From NCBI GenBank assembly GCA_902810745.1, contig CADDYW010000007.1:38856-102855 (forward strand): a stretch of 64,000 bases of DNA, written 5' to 3'. Under the pieces are notes generated by a model that was given only the letters and a program-made list of their open reading frames with translations, did not search any database and was not told where the DNA came from. The position numbers and the translations under genes are program-made. How positions within the stretch are numbered: the first letter of the stretch is position 1; the number at the start of each line of letters is the position of its first letter. This document shows positions 28,018 through 37,084 of the stretch, piece after piece. The DNA is from Chloroflexota bacterium. Its GTDB lineage: Bacteria; Chloroflexota; UBA6077; FW602-bin22; CADDYW01.

Positions 28018-28662
28018 ATGACCGAGAAGGATGGGCGGGGATCATCGCCAGGTCTCTGGGCGAGCGACGACGTCGCGGCCTGGCGAGACGCGCTTCGGCG
28101 CTACGAGGGCACGATCGTTGCGCAGCAGGTCAATCGCCTGCCCGAGCTGGATCGCTGGTATCGCGAGGAGCTACCGGGGCTGATCGCGGCACGCGCGCCC
28201 GCGTACGTTACGCTGGACGAGCTGGTGCGCGCCACCGAGTGGAAGATGAAACGCGGCGTCTGGCGGCAGCGCAACCTGATCCTGGTAAGGTCGAACGCGC
28301 CGGAGGAGGTCGAGTGGATCAGCCGCGGCGCGCTCGAACGAGCGCCGGACCCGACCGCGCCGATCGTCGCGCTGTCGAAGCTGGCGGGGGTTGGGCCGGC
28401 GACGGCGTCGGCGATTGCCGCGGCCGCTGCGCCGGATGTCTATCCCTTCTTCGACGACCTGGTCGCCAATCAGGTTCCCGGTCTCGGCTCGGTCGACTTC
28501 AGCGTCAGGTATTACGCGCGTTACGCGGCCGCGCTACGCGAGCGCGCCAGTCAGCTTGGCCCCGGTTGGACCCCGGTGATGGTCGAGCGGGCCCTCTGGG
28601 CCTTTGCCGGTGGAAAGGCGGGAGCGGGCACGAAAGCTGAGGGGCCGCGTGGGGGCGAGTAG
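28018..28662 (+). CDS. Unknown protein with helix-hairpin-helix-like motif, inside the trp operon
   Basis: About 214 residues, not assigned to a named family. The central segment LSKLAGVGPATASAIAAAA (about 120-138) resembles a helix-hairpin-helix like those of HhH-GPD DNA glycosylases, followed by YPFFDDLVANQVPG. WKMKRGVWRQRNL precedes it. No iron-sulfur cysteines and no convincing glycosylase Asp/Lys pair are seen, so activity is unclear. Start ATG 28018 is preferred; the frame is open to 27940, which would overlap trpB. It lies between trpB and trpA, which is unusual. Confidence 0.6.
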   Translation: MTEKDGRGSSPGLWASDDVAAWRDALRRYEGTIVAQQVNRLPELDRWYREELPGLIAARAPAYVTLDELVRATEWKMKRGVWRQRNLILVRSNAPEEVEWISRGALERAPDPTAPIVALSKLAGVGPATASAIAAAAAPDVYPFFDDLVANQVPGLGSVDFSVRYYARYAAALRERASQLGPGWTPVMVERALWAFAGGKAGAGTKAEGPRGGE

Positions 28663-28849
28663 GATTCGCGTCGCGACGGGCGACGACGTTTCCGCCCTGT
28701 CGGATCTCTACACCGAGTTCCACGAGTTTCACGTTCGCGGCGTGCCGCTCCGCCTGCGCTCGCCCGAGCATGACGACCTTTTGGAGAATCGATGGACCGA
28801 ATCAAGAACACGTTCGAACGCACGCGCGCGCAAGGCCGGATCGCGCTGA
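28649..28849 (+). pseudogene. GNAT acetyltransferase N-terminal remnant
   Basis: The frame reads SRIRVATGDDVSALSDLYTE then FHEFHVRGVPLRLRSPE, which looks like the first strand and helix of a GNAT N-acetyltransferase. After about 45 residues it runs into the trpA start in another frame and stops at 28849. The acetyl-CoA-binding part is absent. It overlaps the end of the HhH-like gene by 14 nt. Probably a decayed gene partly replaced by trpA sequence; short length makes this tentative. Confidence 0.4.
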
Positions 28850-29607
28850 TGCCGTACCTGGCCGTCGGCTACCCGAGCGTCGACATGACGCTCGCTCTGG
28901 CGCCCGCCCTGGCCGAGGCCGGAGCTGACATGTTCGAGCTTGGCGTCCCCTATTCCGATCCGCAGGCCGATGGTGTGACGATCCAGCGCGCCACGCACGC
29001 GGCGCTGATGAACGGAGTCACTCCGCGGACCTGTCTGGACGTCGCCGCCAGGATTCGACGCGCGGTCGACACGCCGATTCTGCTCCTGACCTACTACAAT
29101 CCTGTCGCTCGTTTCGGCAACGCAGCGTTCTGTCACGCGGCCGCCGAGGCCGGCGTCGACGGGCTCATCGTCCCGGATTTGCCGCCCGAGGAGGCCGACG
29201 AACTGAGGAGCGCGGCCCTGGATAACGGGCTGTGCCTCGTCTTTCTTGTCGCGCCGACCTCGACCGACGAGCGCCTCGAGACTGTCGCGAGCGCGGCGAG
29301 CGGCTTCATCTACTGTGTTTCGCTGGCCGGCGTGACCGGCGCCCGGGAGCACCTGGCCACCGGTCTGGGCGACTACCTGGTCCGGGTGCGCCGCCACACC
29401 GACCTGCCCCTCGTCGTCGGCTTCGGGATCAGCCGTCCGGAGCACGTGCGTGAGGTCGCGCGCTACGCCGATGGAGCGATCGTCGCGAGCGCGCTGATTG
29501 ATCTGCTTGATCGACTGCCGCCGGACGAGCAGATCGCTGGCGCCGCCGCCTACGTACGCGAGCTGGCGCAGGCGACGGCGAGACCCGAGGTGGACCGCCC
29601 GCGGTGA
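28792..29607 (+). CDS. trpA: Tryptophan synthase alpha chain
   Basis: A 271-residue TIM barrel with LMPYLAVGYPS, ELGVPYSDPQADGVTIQRA (catalytic Glu and Asp), LLTYYNPVARFG, GLIVPDLPPEEADEL, APTSTDERL, SGFIYCVSLAGVTGAR and GFGISRPEHV. It cleaves indole-3-glycerol phosphate and passes indole to TrpB. ATG 28792 follows TTGGAG. It is the last gene of the trp operon. Confidence 0.96.
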   Translation: MDRIKNTFERTRAQGRIALMPYLAVGYPSVDMTLALAPALAEAGADMFELGVPYSDPQADGVTIQRATHAALMNGVTPRTCLDVAARIRRAVDTPILLLTYYNPVARFGNAAFCHAAAEAGVDGLIVPDLPPEEADELRSAALDNGLCLVFLVAPTSTDERLETVASAASGFIYCVSLAGVTGAREHLATGLGDYLVRVRRHTDLPLVVGFGISRPEHVREVARYADGAIVASALIDLLDRLPPDEQIAGAAAYVRELAQATARPEVDRPR

Positions 29608-29667
29608 GCGCTGGACGTTGCCGTCCTCCGTTGCATCTCTCCTCTAACCCTGGCTCCTCGCTCGCCG

Positions 29668-29676
29668 TGCTATAAT
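29668..29676 (+). promoter_or_regulatory. Extended -10 promoter of ppdK
   Basis: TGCTATAAT: a perfect -10 (29671-29676) with the TGn extension and no good -35 at 17 nt. Transcription would start near 29683. Confidence 0.5.
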
Positions 29677-29738
29677 CTAAGCCCGAAGAAGGTATGAAGG
29701 CATATTATGCACCCACGCTAGGAGGTTTTTCCCGACAG

Positions 29739-32396
29739 ATGTCAACAAAGTGGGTCTATGCGTTTCGCGAAGGCAGTGGGAAGATGCGTGACCTGCTCGG
29801 AGGCAAAGGCGCAGGCGCCGCGGAGATGACTCGCGCCGGGCTGCCGGTTCCCCCGGGCTTCACCATTACCACCGAAGCCTGCAACGCATACTACGCCAGC
29901 GGCGAGCGCTTCCCCGACGGGATGTGGGAGCAGGCGATGGCCGCGCTCCGCGAGCTCGAGAGGGAGACTGGTAAAAAGCTCGGCGATCCGAATAATCCAC
30001 TGCTCGTCTCGGTTCGCTCCGGTGCTCGGATCTCCATGCCGGGCATGATGGATACCGTGCTCAACCTGGGGCTGAACGAAGACACCCTTAAAGGGCTCAT
30101 TGCGCGAACCAACAATCCGCGGTTCGGCTATGACGCCTATCGGCGCTTCATCCAGATGTTCGGGAAGATCGTTCTGGATATCGACGCGACGAAGTTCGAG
30201 CACATCCTCGACGCGCGTAAGCAGAAGGTCGGCGCGCAGCTCGATACCGATCTGAGCGCCGAAGATCTCAAGATCGTCGCCGAGGAGTTCAAGGAACTGG
30301 TTCGCAAGGAGACCGGCCAAGAGTTTCCCAGCGACCCGTACGAGCAGCTGCGCCTGGCGATTCAGGCGGTGTTTCGCTCGTGGAACAGTCCACGAGCCAT
30401 TACGTACCGAGAGTTCAACAAAATTCCGCATAATCTCGGGACGGCGGTCAACGTCCAGACGATGGTGTTTGGGAACATGGGGAGCGACTCCGGAACGGGC
30501 GTTGCCTTCACCCGCGATCCCAACACCGGCGAGAACGTGCTCTACGGCGAGTACCTGCCCAACGCCCAGGGCGAGGACGTGGTGGCGGGCATCCGCACCC
30601 CGCACCCCATCGCCGCGATGGCGCAGGAATGGCCATCCGTCTATCAGGAGTTCAAGCGCTACGCAGAGCTGCTCGAGCGGCACTACCGCGACATGCAGGA
30701 TCTCGAGTTCACCGTCGAGAACGGCAAACTATACATGCTGCAGACGCGCTCAGGGAAGCGCAGCGCCATCGCAGCGGTCAAGATTGCCGTCGACATGGTT
30801 AACGAAGGGCTGATCACCAGGGAAGAGGCGGTGCAGCGAGTCGAGCCCGGCCAGGTGGAGCAACTGCTGCATCGACAGATTGATCCACGGGCGCAGGTGC
30901 ACGTCATCGCCAGGGGGCTGAACGCATCGCCGGGGGCGGCGAGTGGCAAGGTTGTCTTCGACGCCGATCGCGCGGTCGAATGGAGCAAGAATGGCGAGAA
31001 AGTGATCCTGGTGCGGCCGGAGACGAGCCCAGACGACGTTCACGGTATGATCGTGGCGCAGGGTATTCTGACCGCGCGTGGCGGCGCGACGAGCCACGCG
31101 GCGGTTGTCGCGCGCAGCATCGGCAAGCCGTGCGTCGCGGGCACGGAGACGGTGAAGATCGACCTCGATCGACGGCAGTTCGCCTCGAACGGCGTGGTAA
31201 TCAACGAGGGCGACGTCATCTCGATCAACGGAAGCACCGGCGAGGTGATGGAAGGTGCGGTGCCGATGATCGAGCCGGAGCTCACCCCTGAGCTCCAGGC
31301 GTTGCTCGGATACGCCGATGCGATCCGACGGCTGCAGGTCTGGGCGAACGCCGATTACCCGCGCGATGCCGAGATTGCCCGCCGAAACGGCGCGCAGGGC
31401 ATCGGGCTGTGTCGGACCGAGCACATGTTCTTCGAGACCGAGCGGCTGCCGATCATGCAGGAGATGATCCTCGCGCGGGACGACGCGACACGGCAGGCTG
31501 CGCTCGATCGGCTTCTGGTCTTCCAGAAGAATGACTTCGTCGGTATCTTTCGCGTGATGGATGGCCTCCCGGTCGTCATCCGCCTGCTGGATCCTCCGTT
31601 GCACGAGTTCCTGCCGGATTACGAAGAGCTACTCGTTCAGGTGACCGAGGCGCACGCGCGTGGAGAGACTTCTCCTGAGATAGAGCGGAAGGAGGCGCTC
31701 CTCAAGGAGGTCGCGGCGATGCGCGAGGCCAATCCGATGCTCGGGCTGCGCGGCTGCAGGCTGGGATTGCTGTTCCCCCAGATCAACGCGATGCAGGTGC
31801 GGGCAATTCTGCAGGCTGCCATCGAGGTAAGCCGCGAGGGGATCTCGGTTCATCCCGAGATTATGATCCCGCTGGTCGGTCACGTGAACGAGCTGAAGAT
31901 GGTGCGCGAGCAGCTCGAGAAGGTTGCCGAAGAGGTGATGGCCGAGGCACAAACGCGCATCCCGTACAAGTTCGGGACGATGATCGAGGTGCCGCGGGCG
32001 GCACTGACCGCCGACGAAGTGGCCAGGTACGCCGAGTTCTTCAGCTTCGGCACGAACGACCTGACCCAGATGACTTTCGGAATCAGCCGCGACGACGCCG
32101 AGGGGAAGTTCCTGCTCCAGTACGTGGAGCGGAAGATCCTGCCAACCAACCCGTTCCAGGTGCTCGATCAAACTGGTGTGGGCAAGCTGATGAAGCTGGC
32201 GGTGGAAGCAGGCCGGGCGACACGCCCGGACATCGAGCTCGGGATCTGCGGCGAACACGGTGGCGAGCCAAGCTCGGTCGCGTTCTGCCACCGCCTGGGG
32301 CTGAACTACGTCAGCGCATCGCCGTTCCGTGTGCCGGTGGCACGGCTTGCCGCGGCGCAGGCCGTGCTTGCCGAGCCGGTCGAGACCGGGTTCTAG
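29739..32396 (+). CDS. ppdK: Pyruvate, phosphate dikinase
   Basis: About 885 residues, the usual PPDK length. The N-terminal ATP-grasp domain opens KWVYAFREGSGKMRDLLGGKGAGAAEM and has LLVSVRSGARISMPGMMDT. The swivelling phosphohistidine domain has GGATSHAAVVARSIGKPCVAG with the catalytic His. The PEP/pyruvate barrel has GLCRTEHMFF, the LRGCRLG region and GICGEHGGEPSS with the catalytic Cys. It interconverts pyruvate, ATP and Pi with PEP, AMP and PPi. ATG 29739 is favoured by the family start and an AGGAGG at 29720-29725 (13 nt away); ATG 29694 is the alternative. Confidence 0.94.
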   Translation: MSTKWVYAFREGSGKMRDLLGGKGAGAAEMTRAGLPVPPGFTITTEACNAYYASGERFPDGMWEQAMAALRELERETGKKLGDPNNPLLVSVRSGARISMPGMMDTVLNLGLNEDTLKGLIARTNNPRFGYDAYRRFIQMFGKIVLDIDATKFEHILDARKQKVGAQLDTDLSAEDLKIVAEEFKELVRKETGQEFPSDPYEQLRLAIQAVFRSWNSPRAITYREFNKIPHNLGTAVNVQTMVFGNMGSDSGTGVAFTRDPNTGENVLYGEYLPNAQGEDVVAGIRTPHPIAAMAQEWPSVYQEFKRYAELLERHYRDMQDLEFTVENGKLYMLQTRSGKRSAIAAVKIAVDMVNEGLITREEAVQRVEPGQVEQLLHRQIDPRAQVHVIARGLNASPGAASGKVVFDADRAVEWSKNGEKVILVRPETSPDDVHGMIVAQGILTARGGATSHAAVVARSIGKPCVAGTETVKIDLDRRQFASNGVVINEGDVISINGSTGEVMEGAVPMIEPELTPELQALLGYADAIRRLQVWANADYPRDAEIARRNGAQGIGLCRTEHMFFETERLPIMQEMILARDDATRQAALDRLLVFQKNDFVGIFRVMDGLPVVIRLLDPPLHEFLPDYEELLVQVTEAHARGETSPEIERKEALLKEVAAMREANPMLGLRGCRLGLLFPQINAMQVRAILQAAIEVSREGISVHPEIMIPLVGHVNELKMVREQLEKVAEEVMAEAQTRIPYKFGTMIEVPRAALTADEVARYAEFFSFGTNDLTQMTFGISRDDAEGKFLLQYVERKILPTNPFQVLDQTGVGKLMKLAVEAGRATRPDIELGICGEHGGEPSSVAFCHRLGLNYVSASPFRVPVARLAAAQAVLAEPVETGF

Positions 32397-32405
32397 AGTC
32401 GGTCG

Positions 32406-33350
32406 GTGCGGGGTATCCCTCGCTTTTCCTGGCCAACCTGGCTGATGATCGCTGGCACCGTGCTGATGGTACCTGGTATCATCAGCACGGTGTCGTTGGT
32501 TGGGCTTGCTGGATTTCACCTGCAAACGATCTTGCGCGCGGGCCTGGAGCATCCGCTTCTGATTCTGCTCCTGGGACTCTCCGTCATCGGGGCCGGGATA
32601 TTCGCGATAGGGATGGTGTCGTACGTGGTCGTCGGATCACTGTCGCACGAACGCGCGGAGCTTGGATACGGAAGCGTGGGGACGATCCTGGCATGCCTGG
32701 GCACGGCCATCGTCGCCGCGAACCTCCTGACGCTGCCCTATTTCCTTTCCGTGGGGGAGCGTGAACCGGGCCAGCCGCTGGTCACCCCCATCGCGCTGTT
32801 CCTGTCGGTCGTCGTACTCGACGGGGCGCTGCTCGTCATCGTCTACTTCCGCATCGTTCACCCGAAGGTTTTGTCCTGGCACGATCTCGGGCTTACCCGC
32901 GTGGAGCTTGGGGAGCGCGTCGCCCAGGGATTCGGTCTCGGAGTCCTGGTGATCGTCGCGACTGCGCTGGTCGAGGCTGCCTTGCGATCGGTAGGAATTC
33001 AGCAGACGCAGGAGCAGATGTTCGAGGGCGTGCGCAGTGCATCTCTCGGGCAGTTCTTTCTCGTTCTGATCGCAGGTGCGGTCATTGCTCCGATTATCGA
33101 AGAGATCTTCTTTCGTGGCTACGTCTTCACCGCTGCGTGCCGGACGTATGGCGTCATTCCGGCCTTCATCCTGAGTGCCCTGCTATTCAGTCTGGCCCAC
33201 CTCAATCTTCAAGCCCTCATTCCTATTCTCCTGATTGCCGTGCTCTTTTGCTTCGCATACTGGAAGACTGGCAGCCTGGTGCCGTCGATCATTGCGCATA
33301 TGATGAATAACGCGCTGGCTTTGATAAGTCTGTACTTTGTTCAGCGCTGA
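32406..33350 (+). CDS. CPBP-family intramembrane glutamic endopeptidase
   Basis: A 314-residue protein with about eight membrane helices. The CPBP (Abi) domain lies in the last 110 residues: IIEEIFFRGYVF (the Glu-Glu and Arg motif), FSLAHLN and IAHMMNN, the residues that form the glutamic protease site of Rce1-like enzymes. In bacteria such proteins are linked to bacteriocin immunity or prenyl-protein-like processing; the substrate here is unknown. GTG 32406 lies 10 nt after ppdK. A strong hairpin lies within its first 90 bases (32456-32492). Confidence 0.85.
   Translation: MRGIPRFSWPTWLMIAGTVLMVPGIISTVSLVGLAGFHLQTILRAGLEHPLLILLLGLSVIGAGIFAIGMVSYVVVGSLSHERAELGYGSVGTILACLGTAIVAANLLTLPYFLSVGEREPGQPLVTPIALFLSVVVLDGALLVIVYFRIVHPKVLSWHDLGLTRVELGERVAQGFGLGVLVIVATALVEAALRSVGIQQTQEQMFEGVRSASLGQFFLVLIAGAVIAPIIEEIFFRGYVFTAACRTYGVIPAFILSALLFSLAHLNLQALIPILLIAVLFCFAYWKTGSLVPSIIAHMMNNALALISLYFVQR
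32456..32492. repeat. Perfect 13-bp inverted repeat within the start of the CPBP gene
   Basis: CACCGTGCTGATG (32456-32468) and CATCAGCACGGTG (32480-32492) are perfect complements around an 11-nt loop. No T-run follows. The hairpin would form in the mRNA about 50 nt after the start codon. Confidence 0.6.
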
Positions 33351-33490
33351 GCGAGGCTGACAATGAGCGCGATCGAGAATCCCATCCCCGACGGCCGGTC
33401 GTGTCTGGCCGTGCGCGTGGTTGGCGCGACGACGGGCCGAGGGCGGGACGACCTCTCGATTCCGGATTCTTTTCGCCAGGGCCTTTAGGG

Positions 33491-35362
33491 ATGAGACCGG
33501 GTAGTGATCCAATCTCCGAGATCAAGTCCCGCCTCGACATCGTCGATCTGGTCGGACAGAAGGTTATACTGAAGAAGGCGGGACAGACGTTCAAAGGACT
33601 CTGTCCGTTTCACCAGGAGAAGACCCCCTCGTTCGTCGTCTTTCCCGACAAAGGAAACTATCACTGCTTCGGCTGTGGAGCGAGCGGCGACATCTTCACT
33701 TTTGTCATGAAGACGGAAAACCTCGACTTCGCCGAGGCGCTACAGATGCTGGCAGGACGTGCGGGCGTCGAGCTGAAGCCTCGCCTCAGCGAGAGCGCGG
33801 CGGAGCGGCGACGCAAGGATCTGCGCGACCTGCTCGAACAGGCGACGCTCTTCTACCAGCAGGCTCTGCGGCGGCCCGATGCCCAGGCCGCGCGGGCCTA
33901 TCTCGTCGATCGGGGAGTCACTGGGGCGACGATCGATCAGTTCCGCCTGGGCTGGGCACCAGATAGCTGGGATGCACTCTATCGCCACCTGATTGATCGC
34001 GGCGCGAAGCCGGAGACGATCGTCGCGGCGGGCCTCGCAGTCGAGCGCGAAACTGGCGGATATTACGACCGATTTCGCGGTCGGATTATGTTTCCGATTT
34101 CCAACGAGCGGGGCGAGCTAGTTGGCTTCGGGGGGCGCACGCTCGGGGATGGGCAGCCGAAGTATCTGAACTCCCCGCAGACCGAGCTCTTCGATAAGGG
34201 GGCGACCCTCTACGGAATCGATCAGGCGCGCACGACGATCCGAGCGATGAACCGAGTTACCGTCGTCGAGGGATACGTCGATGTTTTGATTGCGCACCAA
34301 AGTGGTATTAAAGATGTGGTAGGGTCTCTCGGAACCGCGTTGACCGAAAAGCAGGTGAGCATCTTGAAGCGGCTCACCCGCACAGTCGTGCTGGCGCTGG
34401 ATGCCGACGCGGCGGGAGACGAGGCCGTGTTGCGTGGGCTGGAGGTGGCGCGTCAGGTCTATGCCGACGCCAGGGTCGCGGTCCCGCTTCCTCAGGGACT
34501 GGTCCGTCTGGAGAGTCGCCTCGGGGCGGACATTCTCATCGCGGCGCTTCCTCGAGGACGTGACCCGGACGAGATCATCCGGGAGGACGCGGAGCAGTGG
34601 CGCACGATCGTCGATGATGCTCGACCGGTCGTTGATTTCTACTTCGACGTCGTCCTTGGGCGTACTGAGCTAAAATCGACGAAAGAGCTAACGGCGGCAG
34701 TCCGCAAGCTTTTGCCGATCATCGGCGAGGTACGTGATTCGGTTCAGCAGTCGCTGTATCTGCAGCGATTGTCGGATCGCGTGCACATCGCGGAGCAGCT
34801 GCTGGCATCGGAGCTGACCCGATTGCGTCTCACCGCGGCAGCATCGGTCCCAGGTGACGCGGGTGAGCGGCCGTCGTCGACACGGCGGCGATCCACACTC
34901 GATGAGTATGCACTCGGGCTGCTGCTCCTGTATCCCGCGCAGGCCGCGGCGTTCGCGGCCGAGCTGCGTGAAGACGATTGGGAGCTTGTCGAGAGCCAGC
35001 AGGTGTTTCTGGCGATCCGTCAGCAGATCGCGACCAACGGGTTCCCGGATCGCGAGGCACTTCTGGCCATTCTCGCGGAACCGGTTGCCGATTGGCTCCG
35101 CGACGTGCTTCGCCAGGAGGGAGGTCGGCCTCTGTTGGACGAGCGGAAGATCCGCGATGAACAAGAGGAATGCCTGCGCTCGATTCGTCGTCGAGGCTTG
35201 CGACAGCGTGTCCAGATGCACGCGAGCCACTTCCAGAGCATTGCCGGGGATGAACCGGACGCAACGGCGATCGAGGCAAGACGACAGGCGGAACAGGATC
35301 TGGCGCGCTTGGAGGCCGAGGAGCGCATGAGCCGCTATGCGCGGCGCTGGCTCCACGACTAG
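33491..35362 (+). CDS. dnaG: DNA primase
   Basis: A 623-residue bacterial primase. The N-terminal CHC2 zinc ribbon has CPFHQEKTPSF and YHCFGCGASGD. The catalytic core has GRIMFPISNERGELVGFGGR and the TOPRIM elements VVEGYVDVLIAHQ (Glu) and LALDADAAGDEA (Asp-x-Asp). The C-terminal 170 residues would contact the DnaB helicase. It makes RNA primers for replication. The frame is open to 33401, but ATG 33491 begins the conserved SDPISEIKSRLDIVDLV region. It is followed by rpoD, the classic macromolecular-synthesis arrangement without rpsU. Confidence 0.95.
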   Translation: MRPGSDPISEIKSRLDIVDLVGQKVILKKAGQTFKGLCPFHQEKTPSFVVFPDKGNYHCFGCGASGDIFTFVMKTENLDFAEALQMLAGRAGVELKPRLSESAAERRRKDLRDLLEQATLFYQQALRRPDAQAARAYLVDRGVTGATIDQFRLGWAPDSWDALYRHLIDRGAKPETIVAAGLAVERETGGYYDRFRGRIMFPISNERGELVGFGGRTLGDGQPKYLNSPQTELFDKGATLYGIDQARTTIRAMNRVTVVEGYVDVLIAHQSGIKDVVGSLGTALTEKQVSILKRLTRTVVLALDADAAGDEAVLRGLEVARQVYADARVAVPLPQGLVRLESRLGADILIAALPRGRDPDEIIREDAEQWRTIVDDARPVVDFYFDVVLGRTELKSTKELTAAVRKLLPIIGEVRDSVQQSLYLQRLSDRVHIAEQLLASELTRLRLTAAASVPGDAGERPSSTRRRSTLDEYALGLLLLYPAQAAAFAAELREDDWELVESQQVFLAIRQQIATNGFPDREALLAILAEPVADWLRDVLRQEGGRPLLDERKIRDEQEECLRSIRRRGLRQRVQMHASHFQSIAGDEPDATAIEARRQAEQDLARLEAEERMSRYARRWLHD

Positions 35363-35595
35363 CCCTTTGAATAATATCGGATGCACGGGTGGTGGATCTG
35401 AAGTGGTGTGACATCCCGAAGCGAAGTGGCCGACGGCCAGCAGTGATGGCCTGTCGGCAGGTGGTAGCCGGCGTCGGCGAGGCGCCAGGAGAAGATCTGA
35501 GACGCGAGGCTGACGTGCACGACGTGGACGTCAGTGTTCGGCGCCTGGCATCGATACGCCGTGCCGGAAAGCACTCGTAGGCAGGAGGACGATTG

Positions 35596-36816
35596 GTGAT
35601 CGACCCCGAGACGATGGATCGACCAGACGAAGCCGTGACGAGATCGGCCGATCCTGTCTCACCCGGAAAGAGATGGAAGGTAGATGCGCGCGCCAAGGAT
35701 TCGGCGTCACGGGAGATCGCAGCCGACGAGCCTGACGCCGAAGAAACCGAGGCGGTGGTCGAAGACGCGCCGGCAGATCTCGACGAGGAGGAGGAGCCAG
35801 CCGACTCGTGGGAGAATGTCGAACCGGAAGCGCAGGATCTTCGCGACGAACCCGAGGTGGAGATCGAGCCCGAGCCGGTCGTCGATCTGGCCCACGACGC
35901 GATCGACGATCCGGTGCGCATGTACCTGCGCGAGATTGGCCGTGTTCCGCTCCTGACGGCGCGTGATGAGGTCGAGCTTGCACAGGCGATGGAGCTGGGC
36001 AAGCAGGCTCTCTACCTGCGGATGGAGCTTGCGAGCCGCGGGCAGCTCGATCCCGAACGCGACCTGGAGCTGCGCAAGCAGATCGAAGCCGGGGAACGTG
36101 CGCGTCATCGGCTGGCCGAGTCGAACCTGCGACTCGTCGTCAGTGTCGCAAAGAAGTACATTGGCCGCGGTATGTCGCTGCTCGATCTCATTCAAGAAGG
36201 GAACATTGGCCTGATTCGCGCGGTCGAGAAGTTCGATTACCGAAAGGGTTACAAATTCTCGACCTATGCGACCTGGTGGATCCGACAGGCGATCACGCGG
36301 GCCATTGCCGATCAGGCACGGACGATCCGTATTCCGGTCCACATGGTTGAGACGATCAACAAGCTCCTCCGTATCTCGCGCCGCTTGCTTCAGGAACTCG
36401 GCCGTGACCCAACACCAGAAGAGATCGCCCGCGAGATGGAGATACCCGCTGAGAAGGTCCGCGAGATCTTGAAAGTCTCGCAGGAGCCAGTCTCCCTCGA
36501 GACCCCCATCGGCGAGGAAGAGGATAGCCATCTCGGCGACTTCATCCCCGATGACGGCACGCTCGCGCCGTCGGAGGCGGCGTCGCATCAGCTCCTGAAA
36601 GAGCAGGTCGAGGACGTGCTTGCGTCGCTGACGGGACGGGAGCGGCGCGTGCTGCAGCTTCGGTTCGGCCTGGACGACGGCCGGAGCCGCACGCTCGAAG
36701 AGGTTGGCAAAGAGTTTGGCGTCACGCGCGAGCGGATTCGCCAGATCGAAGCCAAGGCCCTCCGCAAGCTACGCCATCCGAGCCGCAGCAAAAAGCTCAA
36801 GGATTATCTCGAATAG
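35596..36816 (+). CDS. rpoD: Primary RNA polymerase sigma factor (RpoD/SigA)
   Basis: About 406 residues. An acidic N-terminal region 1.1 (about 50-100, rich in Glu and Asp) precedes region 1.2 ([16 protein letters not shown]), regions 2.1-2.4 ([50 protein letters not shown]), region 3 ([14 protein letters not shown]) and region 4 ([16 protein letters not shown] [18 protein letters not shown]). It recruits RNA polymerase to housekeeping promoters. GTG 35596 is 7 nt from AGGAGG; TTG 35593 is the alternative. The 233 bp before it show no supported gene. Confidence 0.96.
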   Translation: MIDPETMDRPDEAVTRSADPVSPGKRWKVDARAKDSASREIAADEPDAEETEAVVEDAPADLDEEEEPADSWENVEPEAQDLRDEPEVEIEPEPVVDLAHDAIDDPVRMYLREIGRVPLLTARDEVELAQAMELGKQALYLRMELASRGQLDPERDLELRKQIEAGERARHRLAESNLRLVVSVAKKYIGRGMSLLDLIQEGNIGLIRAVEKFDYRKGYKFSTYATWWIRQAITRAIADQARTIRIPVHMVETINKLLRISRRLLQELGRDPTPEEIAREMEIPAEKVREILKVSQEPVSLETPIGEEEDSHLGDFIPDDGTLAPSEAASHQLLKEQVEDVLASLTGRERRVLQLRFGLDDGRSRTLEEVGKEFGVTRERIRQIEAKALRKLRHPSRSKKLKDYLE

Positions 36817-37084
36817 GCACTTCCCCAGAGCGGATGTTTCCGCGCCGGCTGGCGTTCCGGGAGAACCCAGACCCTTCCGACCGGCTGCGGCCGAGCATGA
36901 CGAATCTGCAGAAGCGTACCGCGAAGATCGCCCGAAGGTTTCGGTCCCTGCTCATTCCGGGACGTTCAGTTTCGTCGTCACGCTGCGGCCTGCTGATCCG
37001 ATGCTCCGCGTTCATCGGCCAGTCGTGACGTGTCGTCGGCTCGTGCGTGTGCCCGCGCTTTGACGTAGAGGAGGAAGCTATTCG

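Noticed and set aside
35389..35580. Small frame between dnaG and rpoD
   Set aside because: 63 residues, no recognisable motif and no ribosome-binding site; this gap more likely holds the rpoD leader.
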